A stretch of DNA of 64,000 nt from NCBI GenBank assembly GCA_031285565.1, contig JAITVY010000060.1, forward strand, positions 25,533-89,532. Direction: 5' to 3'. Shown in pieces: positions 60,676 through 64,000 of the stretch (the stretch's first letter is position 1; each line of letters opens with the position of its first letter). Origin of the DNA: Tannerella sp. Lineage in GTDB: Bacteria; Bacteroidota; Bacteroidia; Bacteroidales; Tannerellaceae. Made by a program: the position numbers and the translations under genes. A model generated the notes under the pieces. It made no database searches. It saw only the letters and a list, made by a program, of their open reading frames with translations, and had not been told where the DNA came from.

Positions 60676-62272
60676 ATGAATAAATTGATCTTTTTACTTA
60701 TATGTAGCCTGACTTTAGGAGTCAAAAGTTTTTCACAAGAAAATGTAGTCTTAAATCCCCAGGATTTTAAACATTATTTTGACGGGTTTAATCATGATGA
60801 CAACGAATTATATCAACAATATATCCCGAATGACTCGGCCTGGACATTCCTGAAATCTGCTATTCCTTTTTTTTGAATGTCCGGATAAAAACATTGAAAC
60901 AACCTATTATTTTCGTTGGTGGACTTACCGGAAGCATATCCGGAAGACTCCCCATGGATTTGTTATTACGGAGTTTTTACCGCCTGTTTACTGGGCAGAG
61001 AAATACAATACGATAGCTTGTGCCGCCGGTCATCATTTTTATGAAGGAAGATGGCTGAAGCCGAATGTTTTTTTGAATGAATATGCCCGGTTCTGGTTTA
61101 CGGAGGGTAATCCGAGAATGTATAGTTTCTGGGCTGCTAATTCTTTATGGGAATACTTTAAAGTGACGGAGGATTCGATTGTTTTGCGTTTATTGCCGGA
61201 TTTGGTAAATAACTATTATGCCTGGGAAAAGGGTTGGACTCGTAGCGGGCATTTTATCGGGAAGTGTGAGGACGGGTTATTCAGTACTTACGATGATCGT
61301 GATGGAATGGAAATGCAAATCAGCGGGAGTGGTAAAAGACCTACGATTAACTCGTATATATATGCAGATGCAATAGCAATTGCAAAAATAGCATCGGTTA
61401 CCGGAGAAAAAGATATACAACGGGAATTTACACAAAAGGCTGAACAATTAAAGAGGCTGGTTTTGGAAAACTTGTGGGATGAGGAAGCTACATTTTTCAA
61501 GACACGTTCGGAGACTGACAATCGCTTGGCAGATGTCAGGGAGTTGCAGGGATATACACCCTGGTATGTTAATTTACCTCCGGATAAGATGGGGTATGAT
61601 AAAGCGTGGCAATTTATAAAAGAGAATAATGGTTTTAATGCGCCCTATGGTTTGACGACTGCCGAACAAAGTCATCTGAAATTTACAATAGCTTACATAG
61701 GTCATGAATGTTTATGGAATGGCCCTGTCTGGCCATTTGCCACATCTGTAACATTGACGGCTCTTGCTAATTTATTAAATAATTACGAACAGGATGTTGT
61801 ATCAGAAAGTGATTATTACAATGAGTTTGTTAAGTATAGTTTGTCGCACAGGATTGTGGATGATAGTGGCCGTATATTACCATGGATTGATGAGAATCTA
61901 AATCCGTATACGGGTGACTGGATTTCCCGTTCGCGGTTGGAAGTATGGGAAAACGGGACATGGTCTGACGAAAAGGGAGGAAAGGAGAGAGGGAAAGATT
62001 ATAATCATTCGACTTTTTGTGATAATCTTATATCCGGATTAATTGGATTAAGGGTGCAGGAAGATAAGGCTCTTGTTGTGAATCCTTTGATTCCGGAGAA
62101 TGCATGGGATTGGTTTTGCCTGGATGGCATAATGTATAAAGGGAGAATGGTAACGATACTATTTGATAAATACGGAACGAAATACGACAGAGGTATCGGA
62201 CTTATGATTTTTGTTGATGGTAAAATGAAAGTTCGGAGTGAACAGATTGAAAGAGTTAGGATAGAGTTTTAA
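60676..62272 (+). pseudogene. MGH1-like/GH63-like glycoside hydrolase gene, frameshifted
   Basis: The first frame (ATG 60676, MNKLIFLLICSLTLGVKSFS signal; an ATG at 60661 is also possible) ends at TGA 60874-60876 after SAIPFF. The second frame is open from before 60875 to 62272. Removing one T from the eight-T run (60867-60874) joins them as AIPFFECPDKNIETTYYFRW. The joined protein of about 530 residues has the alpha/alpha-barrel repeats of MGH1/GH63-type enzymes: CEDGLFSTYDDRDGMEMQ, a PTINSYIYADA helix and the C-terminal LWNGPVWPFATSVTL and WENGTW segments. Substrate unknown, probably an alpha-linked oligosaccharide. Mutation, slippage tract and sequencing error are all possible causes. Confidence 0.8.
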
Positions 62273-62336
62273 TAGTCACGATATAATTTTTGTCGAGTGA
62301 AATTTTGACTGCTATGAGCTAAAATCAACCGGAACA

Positions 62337-63224
62337 ATGAGAAACTTTTTTCATATATTTAAAAATAAGAAAATGCCTTGGGGTGACTATGGTGACATTT
62401 TGCTGGCAGGTTATGCGTACATGGATGAAGGTACATTGTATGTCGAAAGAGTCGGGAATTTTGTTCCTCCTGTATATTCGTGCTTTAAGCTGTTATTGAT
62501 TACGGATAAGATGAAGCAACTTCTGGAGTCAAGCGGCTTGACAGGGTTTTCATTTACGAAAGCGGTCATAAAAAAAGCGGTGAATATTGATTGGTTATCA
62601 TGGGATTTGACAGCAATAGAACCAAAAGTTTATCCGAGAGGTGGCGAACCAGAGAATTACATTGAGTGTTATAAACACAATCCGGAACTTGCAGAAATAA
62701 TGCCTGATATTTGGGGTGTGATTTTGAATGATGAAGATACTCTTGTGGGTAGGATGCGGGAAAATGTAGAGAGTTTGGATGAATTATATCTCATTGAGAA
62801 TTCGTGGACAGGTAATGACATTTTTCTTTCAAAAGGTGCGGGTTATATATTTTTCACCGAAAGGGCTAAACAATGGTTTGAAAACCATTCCGAGGGATAT
62901 GCTACATTTGAGGAGTTTAACTCAAGAATTGGAAGAGAGGAAGAAGTGGCAAAAGCGATTGAGTATATTACACCGAAAGTACGGAAACCGGATCCATATG
63001 CTGATTTGACTACACAAAACTGGAAAGATTTCCAGAAGTTTCAACGGCAGGCTTATCAGTTTATGGAAAAGCAGAAGTCTTCAAAGACGGAGAAATCGAA
63101 AGCGCTTAACCGGCAAAAAGCTATTGGGGCATTTAAACAAGCTGAGAATATCAGGCCATTGCCTAAGAAAGAAAGGCAAATATTGGACAATTTGATAAAA
63201 GATGACGAACTGTCAAGAATATAA
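62337..63224 (+). CDS. Uncharacterised protein with helical basic tail
   Basis: 295 residues, no signal peptide. Residues about 1-200 are a mixed alpha/beta domain with CFKLLLITDKMKQLLESSGLTGFSF and a late YIFFTERAKQWFENHSEGYATFEEF; this pair recalls proteins related to Imm11/DUF1629-type immunity domains, but the likeness is weak. Residues about 215-295 are charged and helical (KFQRQAYQFMEKQKSSKTEKSKALNRQKAIGAF). No toxin gene is adjacent. It starts 64 bases after the glycoside hydrolase. Function unknown. Confidence 0.6.
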   Translation: MRNFFHIFKNKKMPWGDYGDILLAGYAYMDEGTLYVERVGNFVPPVYSCFKLLLITDKMKQLLESSGLTGFSFTKAVIKKAVNIDWLSWDLTAIEPKVYPRGGEPENYIECYKHNPELAEIMPDIWGVILNDEDTLVGRMRENVESLDELYLIENSWTGNDIFLSKGAGYIFFTERAKQWFENHSEGYATFEEFNSRIGREEEVAKAIEYITPKVRKPDPYADLTTQNWKDFQKFQRQAYQFMEKQKSSKTEKSKALNRQKAIGAFKQAENIRPLPKKERQILDNLIKDDELSRI

Positions 63225-63248
63225 TATAAAACTTTAATATTTAAAATA

Positions 63249-63449
63249 ATGCCTGTTATAACAATCGAAGGAGGTCAGATAACCTCAGAACAAAAAAGAG
63301 AACTGGTTTTTAGGATGACACAACTTGCGTCGGAAATTATGCAAATTCCTCCGGATTTTTTTATGATTACAATTAAGGAATTGCCTGATGAAAATATTGG
63401 GATAGGCGGTAAAACAATTGATATAATAAAAGAAAATTATCATAAGTAA
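63249..63449 (+). CDS. 4-oxalocrotonate tautomerase-family protein
   Basis: 66 residues. After removal of Met the N-terminal Pro (MPVITIEGG) is the catalytic base of this superfamily. The order KRELVFRMTQLASEIMQIP, FMITIKELPDENIGIGGKTID follows the beta-alpha-beta fold. Members catalyse keto-enol tautomerisation of 2-hydroxymuconate-like acids; in organisms without an aromatic degradation pathway the substrate is unknown. It is 24 bases after the preceding gene and probably cotranscribed, with a hairpin terminator right behind it. Confidence 0.87.
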   Translation: MPVITIEGGQITSEQKRELVFRMTQLASEIMQIPPDFFMITIKELPDENIGIGGKTIDIIKENYHK

Positions 63450-63452
63450 TTG

Positions 63453-63473
63453 TTGGTAAATTTTTTTTACCAA
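63453..63473 (+). terminator. Terminator after the tautomerase gene
   Basis: TTGGTAAA (63453-63460), five-T loop, TTTACCAA (63466-63473). It begins four bases after the tautomerase stop. AT-rich but perfect. Confidence 0.6.
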
Positions 63474-63594
63474 TATCGATAAAAACGTTTATTTATCAGT
63501 GTTTTCGGTTTACTGAACTTTGTATTTTTTATTAAAAAAGCACCTTTATTTCCCTGAAATTGGTAAACAGCTTTTTTTCATTGTATTTTACGTG

Positions 63595-63712
63595 TTTGCT
63601 GATTGCTTATTTGTGTATATTTTTGTAAAACGAACAAGCAAAGAGTAGAAATACGATTACAACAAGAAGAGGAAGAGGATGGAGCCGGGGGGCTCTGTCC
63701 TCTTGTTTTGTT
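63595..63712 (+). ncRNA. Candidate small RNA (promoter plus strong terminator, no ORF)
   Basis: TTTG (63595-63598), 19 bases, TATTTTTG (63618-63625): an exact Bacteroidota promoter. Transcription should begin near 63632. About 45 bases later GAGGATGGAGCC (63675-63686), loop GGGG, GGCTCTGTCCTC (63691-63702) form a 12-pair hairpin (two G-U pairs) followed by TTGTTTTGTT. The predicted transcript is about 75-80 bases, purine-rich before the hairpin (AAGAAGAGGAAGAG). No plus-strand gene follows within the window, so it is not simply a leader with an attenuator unless the target lies beyond 64000. Confidence 0.55.
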
Positions 63713-63752
63713 ATAGGCAGGCAGATAAAGAATTTGTATGGAAAGGAGGAGA

Positions 63753-63914
63753 TTATTGATTATGCTTTTGTTTGAGAAATGCTCTGTATTCTATATTTAA
63801 TTCTTTTGTTTCCTTTTCCAGTATTTTTATCTGGCTTTTTAATGCTTTTATTTCTTCGATTTTTTCCTGAAGCATTTTTTCGGGATCACCGTAAAAACTT
63901 GAGGGATTTTTGTA
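63753..63914 (-). pseudogene. Possible tail of a decayed XRE-type regulator gene
   Basis: On the minus strand an open stretch reads NPSSFYGDPEKMLQEKIEE and continues as a 35-residue coiled coil to KHNQ and TAA (63755-63753). An in-frame TAA lies upstream near 63917 and there is no good start codon except the internal ATG at 63875. Further upstream on the same strand, in another frame at the window end, LKHLEESSGG precedes a run of six G. Short coiled-coil tails of this kind end XRE proteins such as 54125-54532. Could equally be a chance open frame. Confidence 0.35.
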
Positions 63915-64000
63915 TTATGCATACAATTTACTCAATCTAAACAAGAAAAAGGCTTTATCTTTCACCCCCCTGAAGACTCTTCTAAATGCTTTAATTTTTG

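Noticed and set aside
1..64000. tRNA, rRNA, CRISPR array, intact IS element or prophage
   Set aside because: I looked in the intergenic regions for cloverleaf tails, repeated spacers, transposase motifs and phage genes and found none.

Overview
The window looks like a chromosomal segment of an AT-rich member of the Bacteroidales (phylum Bacteroidota), possibly in or near Dysgonomonadaceae; the genus is a guess. Evidence: -7 boxes of the TAnnTTTG type, weak ribosome-binding sites, many SPII lipoproteins ending their signal in a Cys followed by Asp/Asn, a Bacteroidota histone H1-like protein, DUF4625 and DUF3575 proteins, and an EPS locus of PglC/PglD/PglE type. No rRNA, tRNA, CRISPR array or intact insertion sequence was seen.

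Layout. (1) 1-3591, plus strand: the C-terminal end of a CapD/PglF-type nucleotide-sugar dehydratase, then a YjbH-like exopolysaccharide outer-membrane system that appears to be divided over two genes (C-terminal barrel part first, N-terminal part last) with a lipoprotein gene between them. (2) 3683-21275, minus strand: a large exopolysaccharide cluster. In transcription order: PHP-type tyrosine phosphatase, Wza, Wzc-type tyrosine kinase, Wzx flippase, six glycosyltransferases, an EpsG-type polymerase, a PglC-type initiating transferase, a PglD-type acetyltransferase and a PglE-type aminotransferase. Both acyltransferase-3 genes of this cluster are broken: one by a one-base frameshift, one by a large internal deletion. 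(3) 21774-30161: sbcDC, histone H1-like protein, HdeD-like membrane protein, an exported-looking arginase-family protein, and an FMN-reductase/AraC pair. (4) 30317-33833: a ZnuD-like TonB receptor between two His-rich small envelope proteins, probably metal (zinc) uptake. (5) 33978-41593: an RSH protein with an intact (p)ppGpp hydrolase but an eroded synthetase, a DUF3575 outer-membrane protein, and a tetR-hdeD-alkylsulfatase operon beside a second, paralogous tetR. (6) 41754-53855: three MacB/FtsX-type permeases, one ABC ATPase and a sigma-54 two-component system (NtrC-type regulator plus kinase). (7) 54125-64000: XRE regulator, RND efflux operon, frameshifted glycoside hydrolase, an unknown protein, a tautomerase and a candidate small RNA.

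How it fits together. Regions 1 and 2 would together make, phosphorylate-regulate and export a surface polysaccharide whose initiating sugar is probably a bacillosamine-like diamino sugar. Region 6 is the most striking: a textbook -24/-12 sigma-54 promoter with an upstream 20-bp palindrome precedes the ABC operon, and a second -24/-12-like element with similar TGTC/GACA palindromes precedes the third permease. The NtrC-type regulator encoded between them is the obvious activator, so the regulon can be read from the DNA. Two families of dispersed intergenic repeats are also present.
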